A DNA stretch of 64,000 bases from NCBI GenBank assembly GCA_045599585.1, contig JAZRWH010000088.1, positions 1-64,000 on the forward strand, given 5' to 3'. The position numbers and the translations under genes are program-made. Below are positions 1 to 7,229 of the stretch, in pieces. Source of the DNA: RGIG464 sp045599585 (lineage in GTDB: Bacteria > Myxococcota_A > Bradymonadia > UBA4248). The notes beneath the pieces are model-generated. The model ran no database searches. It worked only from the letters and a program-made list of their open reading frames with translations, and had not been told where the DNA came from. The first letter of the stretch is position 1. Every line of letters starts with the position of its first letter.

Positions 1-1
1 T

Positions 2-88
2 TCGTACATCATCGATTATATTGAAGAATGGTCTCAGAAGGGGCGTGCTTACATTAATGCATGTTCTCTACCCAGAGATCGCGTATAG
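2..88 (+). CDS. C-terminal end of an unidentified protein (partial)
   Basis: An open frame enters from the left edge and ends at TAG 86-88, giving 28 residues that read SYIIDYIEEWSQKG and onward. A hairpin with a T-run follows directly, as expected after a gene end. The fragment is too short to name. A chance open frame of 28 codons cannot be excluded. Confidence 0.4.
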   Translation, partial: SYIIDYIEEWSQKGRAYINACSLPRDRV

Positions 89-89
89 T

Positions 90-129
90 GTTCGTTAAAT
101 CGGGATTCCGAGTTTTTGCGAACTTTTTT
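90..129 (+). terminator. Probable intrinsic terminator
   Basis: GTTCG at 90-94 pairs with CGAAC at 119-123, with an inner TCGG/CCGA helix, followed by six T. It lies just after the partial reading frame ending at 88. A second hairpin (TTGCTTAG/CTAAGCAA, about 154-174) lies in the leader of the next gene and has no T-run. Confidence 0.5.
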
Positions 130-207
130 GGACGCTAGCTATCTTTTACAAGATTTGCTTAGCCTACTAAGCAAAAAAAGTTGCCATATCATTTGAGGAG
201 ATGGTTT

Positions 208-1011
208 ATGAAAGAATTGTCGTCTGCATCTGTTTTTACGAGTTTTGCTTTTGTGGTCTCATTGATTGTTACCATCTGTTTAGCTGTAAATGCTTATAGT
301 ACGAAGCAGGACGTCGATGAGTATCAAAAAGTATTAGACGAAGCGATTGTTCTTGATAATGATGAGCCACAATCCGAGAACGGTGGCAAAATCGTTGTTT
401 TTTATGGTGTGCCGAAACAGGTTTTGTCTGCTCGAAGTCTTGCCGATATGCCGTCAGGGTCTGTTTGGTATCAGGTTATCGAAGAGAAATACAAGTGTGC
501 TCGAGTGCATAGCCGTGGCGGAAGCAAAAAGTCTTGTTCTTGGGTAGAAACGAAGAATCAAGAAAACTTTGGCAAGATCGATATTGGCCAATTTGAAAAA
601 GTTGCGATTGAAAAAATTGAGAAATCGCAGCTTGGTAAGATTAAGTATTATGATCTGGGAGGAAAGGAAACGTCTAGCGGTTGGCAGGGGAAGGATTCCG
701 AAGTTGAGGGCAATATTCGCTATAAACATCAAAGCCTAGAATTAAATGAGACGGCGCTCGTAACCGTTTTGGGGCGACAATCGGCAAAGACAGTGGTTGG
801 GCCGACAATCAATGAAAGGCATTTTGAAGTAGTCGCTCTAAAAGGCAAGCGCAGCAAAGATGATATTATTAAGGCTGCAGGCATGCATGCTGAGGAATCT
901 GTTTCGTGGACTTCGACGACGCTTATGGCGATCGTATCAGCCTGTATATTGCTATTCGCAATACTCGTTGTTGTGGCTGACAAAAGGAAACGAGAAACAA
1001 ATCCGTACTAA
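208..1011 (+). CDS. Two-TM membrane protein with GIDE/TMEM43-like soluble domain
   Basis: This is a 267-residue protein. I chose ATG 208 because GAGGAG at 195-200 sits 7 nt upstream; the longer frame from TTG 181 has no ribosome site. A hydrophobic helix lies at residues 8-29 (SVFTSFAFVVSLIVTICLAV) and a second near the C-terminus (about 233-256), followed by a basic tail. The roughly 200 residues between them are soluble. The segment ALVTVLGRQ and the following block ending in FEVVALKGKRSKDDII resemble the end of GIDE (E3-ligase-like) domains, and CSWVE resembles the Trp-containing strand in that family. This match is from memory of the family pattern and is tentative. No RING finger is present, so ligase activity is not implied. 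Function unknown. Confidence 0.75.
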   Translation: MKELSSASVFTSFAFVVSLIVTICLAVNAYSTKQDVDEYQKVLDEAIVLDNDEPQSENGGKIVVFYGVPKQVLSARSLADMPSGSVWYQVIEEKYKCARVHSRGGSKKSCSWVETKNQENFGKIDIGQFEKVAIEKIEKSQLGKIKYYDLGGKETSSGWQGKDSEVEGNIRYKHQSLELNETALVTVLGRQSAKTVVGPTINERHFEVVALKGKRSKDDIIKAAGMHAEESVSWTSTTLMAIVSACILLFAILVVVADKRKRETNPY

Positions 1012-1018
1012 TATTTAA

Positions 1019-1058
1019 TAAAAAAGCCCGGCTTATTCGCGGAGCAAATTGCCGGGCT
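1019..1058 (-). terminator. Terminator of leuS
   Basis: Read on the minus strand, AGCCCGGC pairs with GCCGGGCT across a 19-nt loop, followed by T6. It lies downstream of the leuS stop at 1145, beyond the two type A hairpins. Confidence 0.7.
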
Positions 1059-1060
1059 AA

Positions 1061-1128
1061 GTGAGCCGTATTGGCCAAAGGCCAATAGGCTCACTGCGAT
1101 CCGCGTATTGCGAAGCAATAGCGGTCGC
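1061..1128. repeat. Type A bulged-hairpin repeat, doublet
   Basis: There are two hairpins. At 1061-1094, GTGAGCC, a bulged G, TATTGGCC, loop AAA, then GGCCAATA and GGCTCAC. At 1096-1128, CCGC, a bulged G, TATTGC, loop GAA, GCAATA and GCGG, with outer GCGA/TCGC. Both carry the unpaired G found in the other members of the family. Intergenic between the 208 gene and leuS. Confidence 0.8.
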
Positions 1129-1144
1129 TGTGAAAAGTCAACCC

Positions 1145-3664
1145 TTAGTTGGCGACGAAGTTGACGATTTTTCCGGGGACGTGGATGGTCTTGCGGATGG
1201 TTTTGCCTTCGAGTTGTTTTGCGACAGCGGGAATGGCTTTGGCAGCCGAGATGATTTCGTCTTCGGAGGCCGTTTTGGAGATTTCGAGGGTACCGCGGAC
1301 TTTGCCGAGAACCTGCACGGCGTATTTGACGGTGCTGACTTCGAGTTTTGCAGGGTCGTATTTGGGCCATTCAGCGAGCGAGACGCAGTTTTTGTGTCCG
1401 AGGACAGCCCAGAGTTCTTCGGCGAGGTGAGGTGCGTAGGGCGCGAGGACGAGGACGAGGGATTCGACAGCGGCACGGGGGAGTTTTTCGAGTTTAGAGA
1501 GGTGGTTAATATAGACCATCATCTGCGAAATTGCCGTATTGAAGCTGAGGTTTTCGATGTCATCGCCGACTTTTTTGATTGTTTGGTGGCGAATCATGTC
1601 CGTTTCGGCGTCGCAGGGCTCGTCGACGATGCGGTCGTTAAGTTTGGCATCATCATCTTGCGAAACGACGAGTTTCCAGCAGCGCGTGAGGAAGCGATTG
1701 ACGCCAGCGACGCCAGCGGTATCCCAGGGTTTGACTTGATCGAGTGGGCCCATGAACATTTCGTAGAGGCGGAGTGAGTCAGCGCCGAGATCGCGTACGA
1801 CGTCGTCAGGATTGACAACGTTGCCTCTGGATTTCGACATTTTTTCGATCTGCATGGTGAGCTGTTCACCGTTGCGTTTGTCGATGACAGTGCCATCGCC
1901 CGACTTTTGAACGTTGTCAACGTGGACATAAGCGCCATTTTTATCTTTGTAAGAGTAGGCGAGGATCATGCCTTGGTTGAACAATTTTTGGAAGGGTTCT
2001 TTGGTATGAACGAGTCCGATATCGTAGAGGACTTTGTGCCAGAAACGTGCATAGAGGAGGTGTAATACCGCGTGTTCTGCGCCGCCGATGTAGAAGTCGA
2101 CGGGCATCCAGTATTTTTCATTGGCCTCGGAGAAGGGCGCTTCATTGTTGTTGGGGTCAATGTAGCGGAGGTAGTACCAGCACGAGCCAGCCCATTGCGG
2201 CATGGTGTTGGTTTCGCGGGTCATGTCATTGACGGTGAGCCACTCGGTCATATTGGCGAGCGGGCTTTCGCCGGTGCCAGACGGCGCGTAGCTTTGAACT
2301 TCGGGCAGCGTAAGGGGGAGTTGTTCCTCGGGAAGCGGGTGATGGTTGTGATCTTTGTCCCAGAGGATGGGGAAGGGTTCGCCCCAATAACGCTGGCGTG
2401 AGAAGAGCCAATCGCGGAGTTTGTAGTTGATGGAGGCCTGACCGACTTTGTGTTCTTCGAGCCAAGCGACCATGGCTTTTTTGCCATCAGCGACGCCCAT
2501 GCCATCGAGGAAACCGGAGTTCATGTGGACGCCGTCTTCGGTGTAAGCTTCTTTGGAAATGTCGCCGCCAGCAATGACTTGGATAATCGGGAGATCGAAG
2601 GCTTTGGCGAAGTCGTAGTCGCGCGTGTCGTGAGCGGGGACGCTCATAATGGCGCCGGTACCATAGGTCGAGAGGACGTAGTCGGCGATCCAGATCGGCG
2701 TAGGTTTGCCGTTAACGGGGTTAATGGCGTACGCGCCAGAGAAAACGCCGGTTTTTGTTTTTGCGAGATCGGTACGTTCGAGGTCGGATTTTTTAGCGGC
2801 AGCAGTGCAATAGGCTTCGACGGCAGCTTTTTGATCGGCTGTTGTAATCGATTTGACGAGCGGATGTTCGGGGGAGAGAACGAGGAACGTAGCGCCGAAG
2901 AGGGTGTCGGGGCGCGTTGTAAAAACGCGGATCTTGCCGTGAACGGCAGTTTCGGGTGCAAGTTCAAAGTCGACTTCAGCACCGAGTGAGCGACCGATCC
3001 AGTTGCGTTGCATGGCTTTGATGCGTTCTGGCCAATCGAGTTCGTCGAGGTCTTCGAGGAGGCGTTCAGCGTAAGCGGTAATTTTGAGCATCCACTGTCG
3101 CATAGGTTTGCGGATGACTTCGTAGCCACCGACTTCGGATTTGCCGTCGATGACTTCTTCGTTGGCGAGAACGGTACCGAGGGCAGGACACCAATTGACG
3201 GGCGCTTCAGCGACGTATGCAAGGCCACGTTTGTAGAGCTGAAGGAAGATCCACTGCGTCCATTTATAGTAGTTGGGGTCTGTGGTGTTAATTTCGCGAT
3301 CCCAATCGTAGCTGAAGCCGAGTGATTTAATTTGGCGTTTGAAGTTTGTGATGTTGGCTTCTGTGGTGACGCGAGGATGGGTACCGGTTTTAATGGCGTA
3401 TTGTTCGGCGGGGAGTCCGAATGCGTCCCACCCAATGGGGTGAAGGACGTTAAAACCATTCATGCGTTTGTAGCGAGCGATGATATCGCTTGCGGTATAG
3501 CCTTCGGGGTGTCCGACGTGAAGTCCTTGACCGGAGGGGTAAGGGAACATATCGAGGATGTAATATTTAGGTTTGGGGCTATTGTCGACAGCGCGGAAAG
3601 TCTTATTTTCTTCCCAGTATTTCTGCCATTTGGGTTCAATGACGTTAGGATTATAGTTACCCAT
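1145..3664 (-). CDS. leuS: Leucyl-tRNA synthetase
   Basis: This 839-residue class I aminoacyl-tRNA synthetase charges tRNA-Leu. The HIGH-type ATP motif is HVGH at residues 49-52, inside FPYPSGQGLHVGHPEGY. The second catalytic motif MSKSRGN lies about two-thirds to three-quarters along. An editing CP1 insertion is present between them (about 220-420), including the TRPDTLFGATF and YGTGAIMSVPAHD signatures of post-transfer editing. Length is normal for bacterial LeuRS (about 860 in E. coli) and the frame is intact. Start ATG at 3662-3664 matches the canonical MxxYNPxxIEPKWQ N-terminus. A G15 tract and a type B repeat lie about 120 nt upstream, between leuS and rpmF. Confidence 0.98.
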   Translation of the reverse strand: MGNYNPNVIEPKWQKYWEENKTFRAVDNSPKPKYYILDMFPYPSGQGLHVGHPEGYTASDIIARYKRMNGFNVLHPIGWDAFGLPAEQYAIKTGTHPRVTTEANITNFKRQIKSLGFSYDWDREINTTDPNYYKWTQWIFLQLYKRGLAYVAEAPVNWCPALGTVLANEEVIDGKSEVGGYEVIRKPMRQWMLKITAYAERLLEDLDELDWPERIKAMQRNWIGRSLGAEVDFELAPETAVHGKIRVFTTRPDTLFGATFLVLSPEHPLVKSITTADQKAAVEAYCTAAAKKSDLERTDLAKTKTGVFSGAYAINPVNGKPTPIWIADYVLSTYGTGAIMSVPAHDTRDYDFAKAFDLPIIQVIAGGDISKEAYTEDGVHMNSGFLDGMGVADGKKAMVAWLEEHKVGQASINYKLRDWLFSRQRYWGEPFPILWDKDHNHHPLPEEQLPLTLPEVQSYAPSGTGESPLANMTEWLTVNDMTRETNTMPQWAGSCWYYLRYIDPNNNEAPFSEANEKYWMPVDFYIGGAEHAVLHLLYARFWHKVLYDIGLVHTKEPFQKLFNQGMILAYSYKDKNGAYVHVDNVQKSGDGTVIDKRNGEQLTMQIEKMSKSRGNVVNPDDVVRDLGADSLRLYEMFMGPLDQVKPWDTAGVAGVNRFLTRCWKLVVSQDDDAKLNDRIVDEPCDAETDMIRHQTIKKVGDDIENLSFNTAISQMMVYINHLSKLEKLPRAAVESLVLVLAPYAPHLAEELWAVLGHKNCVSLAEWPKYDPAKLEVSTVKYAVQVLGKVRGTLEISKTASEDEIISAAKAIPAVAKQLEGKTIRKTIHVPGKIVNFVAN

Positions 3665-3785
3665 GTGAGTCTCTCAGCGTAATAGGGGTAAAGGATATAA
3701 TGAGGGTTGTATCGGGCTAAATTTATTATGAGAGCGTGATACAGCGAATAAAAATATTTGACCAGGATGGATGAAAGGTGGTGGT

Positions 3786-3855
3786 GGGGGGGGGGGGGGG
3801 AGGGATCCCCCCACGAGTCTATTTGCGCGGCGCGCAAATACCCCGCTCCCCTCTC
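3786..3855 (-). repeat. Type B palindromic repeat with G15 homopolymer
   Basis: This is a diverged type B element in minus orientation. The core is TATTTGCGC, loop GGC, GCGCAAATA with an unpaired C before CCCGCTCCCCTC. The G-rich arm has become an uninterrupted run of 15 G (3786-3800). It lies between rpmF and leuS, both on the minus strand. Confidence 0.65.
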
Positions 3856-3910
3856 GTGGGGTCAAGCCCGAAAAGCGATAAGCTAAGTGGCGAGAGGGCA
3901 AATAAACAAG

Positions 3911-3943
3911 AAAAGCCCTGATGCGGAGAGCTCCAGGGCTTTT
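3911..3943 (-). terminator. Terminator after rpmF
   Basis: AAAAGCCCTG at 3911-3920 pairs with CAGGGCTTTT at 3934-3943. On the minus strand the stem is followed by a T-rich run. It lies 25 nt beyond the rpmF stop and should separate rpmF from leuS. Confidence 0.75.
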
Positions 3944-3967
3944 AAGAAAGCGACAAAAACAAGAAGA

Positions 3968-4153
3968 TTAGTTTTCTTTGTTTTCGAGGACCTGCTGATC
4001 TTTGTATTTACCGCAGGAAGGGCAAACGTGATGAGGACGTTTGGGTTCACCGCAGCTTGCGCAGGGAACGACTGCGACGGGGGTGAGACGATCGTTGATG
4101 GAACGGCGCATCATGGTGCGCGAGTGAGACATACGTTTCTTAGGTACTGCCAT
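3968..4153 (-). CDS. rpmF: 50S ribosomal protein L32
   Basis: This 61-residue protein of the large ribosomal subunit starts MAVPKKRMSHSRTMMRR, the typical L32 N-terminus. Two Cys pairs form the zinc-binding site (CASC, then CPSC after HHV). It sits 68 nt downstream of the DUF177 gene on the same strand, the conserved yceD-rpmF pairing, and a terminator follows it. Confidence 0.97.
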   Translation of the reverse strand: MAVPKKRMSHSRTMMRRSINDRLTPVAVVPCASCGEPKRPHHVCPSCGKYKDQQVLENKEN

Positions 4154-4221
4154 TTTAAACTCCTGACACAGAATGAATCGTGGGAAAGATGCTGTATTTC
4201 TGCAGAATCTTTCGAGATAAA

Positions 4222-4710
4222 TTACGACTTGGAACAGTCACAATCGCCGTCATTGAGATTTTTGCCACACGAGGGGCAAAGACCGCGGCAATCGTCATTG
4301 CAAAGATGAAGGGAATCGAGCTCGGCCCAAATGGATTCGAGGACGAGATGATCGACATCGATTTCGTTATTTTGGAAGAAGACGACATCGAGATCGTCAT
4401 CAGAGAGGATAATTTCTTCGGATTTAGGCGCGTCAGCGGAATCGACGAGCAAGTTCGAAACGGAGATCTGAATCGAGGAGACGTCTTCATGGTTACAACG
4501 CACGCAAGCTTGCGCGACCTCAGCCTGAATGTCAGCCTCGAAGCGGAATCCGCCTTTACAATGTTTGATCGATCCAGAAAAACGGACAGCAGAACATGTG
4601 GAAGCTTCTTCCTGATTATCTGCCATAAAACGATTGAAGTCATCAGCAGAGACCTCGCCCGTAACCCCGAAAGGCACGGTATTGGAAATACGATTGACTT
4701 GAATCTTCAT
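4222..4710 (-). CDS. DUF177 / YceD family protein
   Basis: This is a 162-residue acidic protein. I chose ATG 4708-4710 (MKIQVNRIS) over the longer frame from 4764 because AGGAA precedes it and the N-terminus then fits the family. The C-terminus carries the family signature with CNDDCRGLCPSCGKNLN followed by DCDC, a four-Cys putative metal site. Family members sit next to rpmF and have been linked to 23S rRNA accumulation and ribosome assembly; the E. coli homologue is YceD. The pair is probably co-transcribed. Confidence 0.9.
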   Translation of the reverse strand: MKIQVNRISNTVPFGVTGEVSADDFNRFMADNQEEASTCSAVRFSGSIKHCKGGFRFEADIQAEVAQACVRCNHEDVSSIQISVSNLLVDSADAPKSEEIILSDDDLDVVFFQNNEIDVDHLVLESIWAELDSLHLCNDDCRGLCPSCGKNLNDGDCDCSKS

Positions 4711-4948
4711 GAGCGTCGTTCCTGACGAAAAGCTAAAAACTGCCGAAAAAACAAACCCCGACAAAGGCGGCGCAAAATATAGGTGTGCCGAGCGTTAATG
4801 TCAATCATTTTGTTTATATGGTGGGTTTTAGAGGGTTTTGTTCAGTTTACACCTAAGGTGAATCGAATACAAAAAAGTGTCGCAGTGTTAGAACTACGAA
4901 AACTTGCTTTTTGATACTTTTTTCTTTTTGTCAAAAGTAGGTGAAGTC

Positions 4949-4976
4949 TTGAAAATATTTTTTCATGCGTTAGTAT
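4949..4976 (+). promoter_or_regulatory. Possible sigma-70 promoter for the 5.1-kb lipoprotein
   Basis: TTGAAA at 4949-4954 and TAGTAT at 4971-4976 are separated by 16 nt. TATAGT at 4978-4983 is an alternative -10. The gap 4711-5095 otherwise holds only AT-rich sequence and the leader hairpins. Confidence 0.35.
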
Positions 4977-5022
4977 GTATAGTACTGTAGGAATACTGGT
5001 TGTAGGTGTTCCTCACATTTTT

Positions 5023-5065
5023 CCCCTTTTGGGACCTGCATCTTGTCCCCTTGTCGGGGTTTTTT
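5023..5065 (+). promoter_or_regulatory. Attenuator-like leader with competing hairpins
   Basis: There are four short strands: CCCC 5023-5026, GGGAC 5031-5035, GTCCCC 5045-5050 and GGGG 5056-5059. Neighbours can pair 1:2, 2:3 or 3:4. The 3:4 hairpin (CCCC-ttgtc-GGGG) is followed by T6, the form of an intrinsic terminator, only 30 nt before the start codon. The 2:3 pairing (GGGAC/GTCCC) would exclude it. Stems are only 4-5 bp, so the effect may be weak. No ligand or leader peptide is identified. Confidence 0.4.
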
Positions 5066-5095
5066 AACACTTCAAAAAATAAGGAAGGTTTCACG

Positions 5096-5611
5096 ATGAA
5101 AAAAGTTCTTCTCGCACTTTGTGCTGTTTCGATTGCTTTCGGTGCTGCTGCCTGCTCCAAGAGCAAACATGAAGTCAGAACTGCTGCTGCTGCTGAAGCT
5201 ATTGCCAGCGAATCTGTCACCCAGATCGAAGCTCTCTATCAGTACAATGATGCTGCTGCTGCTGATCCCAGCACCGCCCTTTCCTGCAAATACGTTTTGA
5301 TCACGGGTAAAGATCGCATCGAAGCTAGCACCAAAACTGCTGGTAAATGCGACTTCCAGTCCATCAAAGCCAACGCTGCTGCTTCCGGTTCCGTTTCCGA
5401 TGCTCAGCTCGCTAACGTCATGGACGTCCTCAACAGCGTCAAAAATGCTCCTGCTTCCGCTGGTAAATCCATCAACTGCGTTACCTACAATATCAAGACC
5501 ACGACGCGTGCCGTTGGTCTTCAGGACTGCAGCCTCGCGGATGCCACCAAAGCCAACGCTGATGACAAAGCTGCTGCCGCTGCCCAGATCACCAAGATCC
5601 TTGGCCTCTAA
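5096..5611 (+). CDS. Small Ala-rich lipoprotein, unknown function
   Basis: This is a 171-residue protein. The start is ATG 5096, preceded by AAGGAAGG; the longer open frame from 5006 runs through the leader hairpins and is not credible. A type II signal peptide (MKKVLLALCAVSIAFGAAACS) puts Cys20 as the lipidated residue. The mature part is Ala- and Lys-rich with four further Cys (CKY, KCDF, NCVTY, DCS) that could form two disulfides. I recognise no family. Codon use is strongly biased (GCT, AAA, ATC), which suggests high expression, and strong terminators follow. Confidence 0.85.
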   Translation: MKKVLLALCAVSIAFGAAACSKSKHEVRTAAAAEAIASESVTQIEALYQYNDAAAADPSTALSCKYVLITGKDRIEASTKTAGKCDFQSIKANAAASGSVSDAQLANVMDVLNSVKNAPASAGKSINCVTYNIKTTTRAVGLQDCSLADATKANADDKAAAAAQITKILGL

Positions 5612-5636
5612 TTCAATAAACGCTTAGGCGTTTGTT

Positions 5637-5666
5637 AGGCGAGCCTTCGTGGCTCGCTTTTTTTTT
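5637..5666 (+). terminator. Intrinsic terminator
   Basis: AGGCGAGCC pairs with GGCTCGCTT around TTCGT, followed by a long T-run. It lies 25 nt after the lipoprotein stop. Confidence 0.9.
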
Positions 5667-5701
5667 CCTATCCGCGCTGCTTGCTTTTTTACATCGTAAA
5701 A

Positions 5702-5740
5702 TAGAAAAAACCTCGCTCTGTGAGCGAGGCTTTTTTCTAT
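5702..5740. terminator. Bidirectional terminator
   Basis: AGAAAAAACCTCGCTC, loop TGT, GAGCGAGGCTTTTTTCT has A and T runs on both sides. It lies between two convergent genes (ends 5611 and 5770) and can serve both. Confidence 0.85.
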
Positions 5741-5769
5741 TGTGCGATTAATCGCGTTATCTCTAAAGC

Positions 5770-6915
5770 TTATCCTTCGTAACCGTCTATTTCAAATTTT
5801 TCCCATGTACATTCGCAAGAGCCAGAATTGGTTCGTTTGATCGTCCATGTGTATTCACCAAGTTCACCACGACACGCGGTTTTTGCACTTGTTTTGCCTT
5901 CTCCGCCGTCACTCAGTTTTTTGGTTTGTACAGCATTGCATCCAGGTCCAGTAATCGAAACAGTAATGCTGCACGTGCAGTTGTCCGCTGCTTCGACTTG
6001 AGCTTCGGCTTCGAGGTTGATCTTGGATCCAGAAAATGTTTTGGTAATGGTTCCCGTTAAATCGGCAGGCGAGGATTTAACTTTGGTCGCATCAGCGACT
6101 TTGCGGTTGGTGATAAAACGAATCTTGTTTTCGGGACGATTGACGTTGATGGTACGTGTTGCTTGCGCTTTGTGACCATCGGCATCAGTAATGGTGAGAA
6201 CCGCATTGTAGTTGCCGGCTTCTGCGTAGGCGTGATCAGCTTTTGCTGTGTCTGCAGATGTGCCATCGCCGAATTCCCAGTGCCAGGTTTTAATGGAGGC
6301 TTTTTTCTTTTTGGACTTGCTTCCGTCAAATTTGATGACTTCTTTGATCTTGACTTCATCCACATTGTTGCCAGCAATTGCGGTAGGTGCGAGTGGATCG
6401 TTTTCGATTAAGGGCTCGGGAGCCGGTGCTGGTGTGGGGGTTGGATCATTGTTTGATCCGGCAGCAGCTTGTTCCGTATCAGTTTTTGCATTCGCCGAAT
6501 CGTCGGGTGTTGCACCATTTGCAGCAACTGTGTCGCCAGCAGTTTCGGGGCTTGTTTCGGCCGTATGATCTACAGCCTGTTCGGGGGCGGCATTAGGATT
6601 GCTTTGATCGTTCGCGTTTGAACCATCATTGTCGTCATTGTCGGCAAAATCAAAGTCTGTGCCATTTGGAGTTTCGGTTGCAGCATCAGCAGATGGTGCA
6701 TCGTCGTTTTGAGCGATGGGGGTTGCGTTGTCATCTGACTTGCTTGCTTTTACTTTTTCTTCGACTAGTCCCGCTAAAAAGAAAAGTCCAATGGAAAGGA
6801 CAGCGCTTGCAGCAAACAAAAGGGCTGATTTTTTACCGCCTTTGATGAGCTGAACAATAAACGTTATGATGCTTCCAACCAGGATCACCAGCGCAAGAAT
6901 CTTTAGAAGTGACAT
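5770..6915 (-). CDS. Membrane-anchored PKD-domain protein
   Basis: This is a 381-residue protein. The start is ATG 6913-6915 (MSLLKILALV) because GGGAGG lies 5 nt upstream; the upstream in-frame extension is discarded. Two hydrophobic helices (about 4-25 and 31-50) are followed by a long acidic low-complexity linker rich in D, N, A, T and P. A PKD fold follows: DGSKSKKKKASIKTWHWEFG, DGTSADTAKADHAYAEAGNY and a TITDADGHKAQATRTINV strand. The C-terminal 110 residues hold six Cys in pairs (CTCS, CNA, CRG, CECT), a possible disulfide-stabilised domain. It probably displays a binding module at the cell envelope. The partner is unknown. Confidence 0.85.
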   Translation of the reverse strand: MSLLKILALVILVGSIITFIVQLIKGGKKSALLFAASAVLSIGLFFLAGLVEEKVKASKSDDNATPIAQNDDAPSADAATETPNGTDFDFADNDDNDGSNANDQSNPNAAPEQAVDHTAETSPETAGDTVAANGATPDDSANAKTDTEQAAAGSNNDPTPTPAPAPEPLIENDPLAPTAIAGNNVDEVKIKEVIKFDGSKSKKKKASIKTWHWEFGDGTSADTAKADHAYAEAGNYNAVLTITDADGHKAQATRTINVNRPENKIRFITNRKVADATKVKSSPADLTGTITKTFSGSKINLEAEAQVEAADNCTCSITVSITGPGCNAVQTKKLSDGGEGKTSAKTACRGELGEYTWTIKRTNSGSCECTWEKFEIDGYEG

Positions 6916-7130
6916 ATATGCCTCCCATTGCAAATGTGTAGAGCCTCTCCGTGGCAAACGTGTTCTTGTCTCAGAAAAGACGATTGGTAATTTACCCTAG
7001 TTCTGGCATTCGGCCAAATGTTGATTTTAAAAAAAGGGTAATTTGTATTCGTTGCGTAAAGGCAAAAGCACGTCACAGGCGCGTATTGACTGACCGTAGG
7101 GAAGGAAAAGCGACTGTCGGGAGGCGTATT

Positions 7131-7159
7131 GCCACAGCCCCAACTTTTGGGGCTGTGGC
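7131..7159. repeat. Hairpin, possible degenerate type A repeat
   Basis: GCCACAGCCCCAA pairs with TTGGGGCTGTGGC with almost no loop. It is flanked by GGCGTATT and GAAGCC, which looks like the type A core with one arm changed. Confidence 0.5.
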
Positions 7160-7174
7160 GAAGCCGACCTAAAA

Positions 7175-7208
7175 TAAAAAAAGCGCAGAAAATGAGATTC
7201 TGCGCTTT
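7175..7208 (-). terminator. Terminator of the 7.2-8.6 kb gene
   Basis: On the minus strand AAAGCGCAGAA pairs with TTCTGCGCTTT, followed by a T-run. It lies 22 nt past the stop of the lipoprotein gene. Confidence 0.8.
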
Positions 7209-7229
7209 AGAAGTTGAATTAAGTTTGAA

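Noticed and set aside
1061..3682. Several plus-strand frames opposite leuS
   Set aside because: They are shadows of the leuS codon bias, rich in Gly, Phe, Asp and Glu, without starts preceded by a ribosome site.
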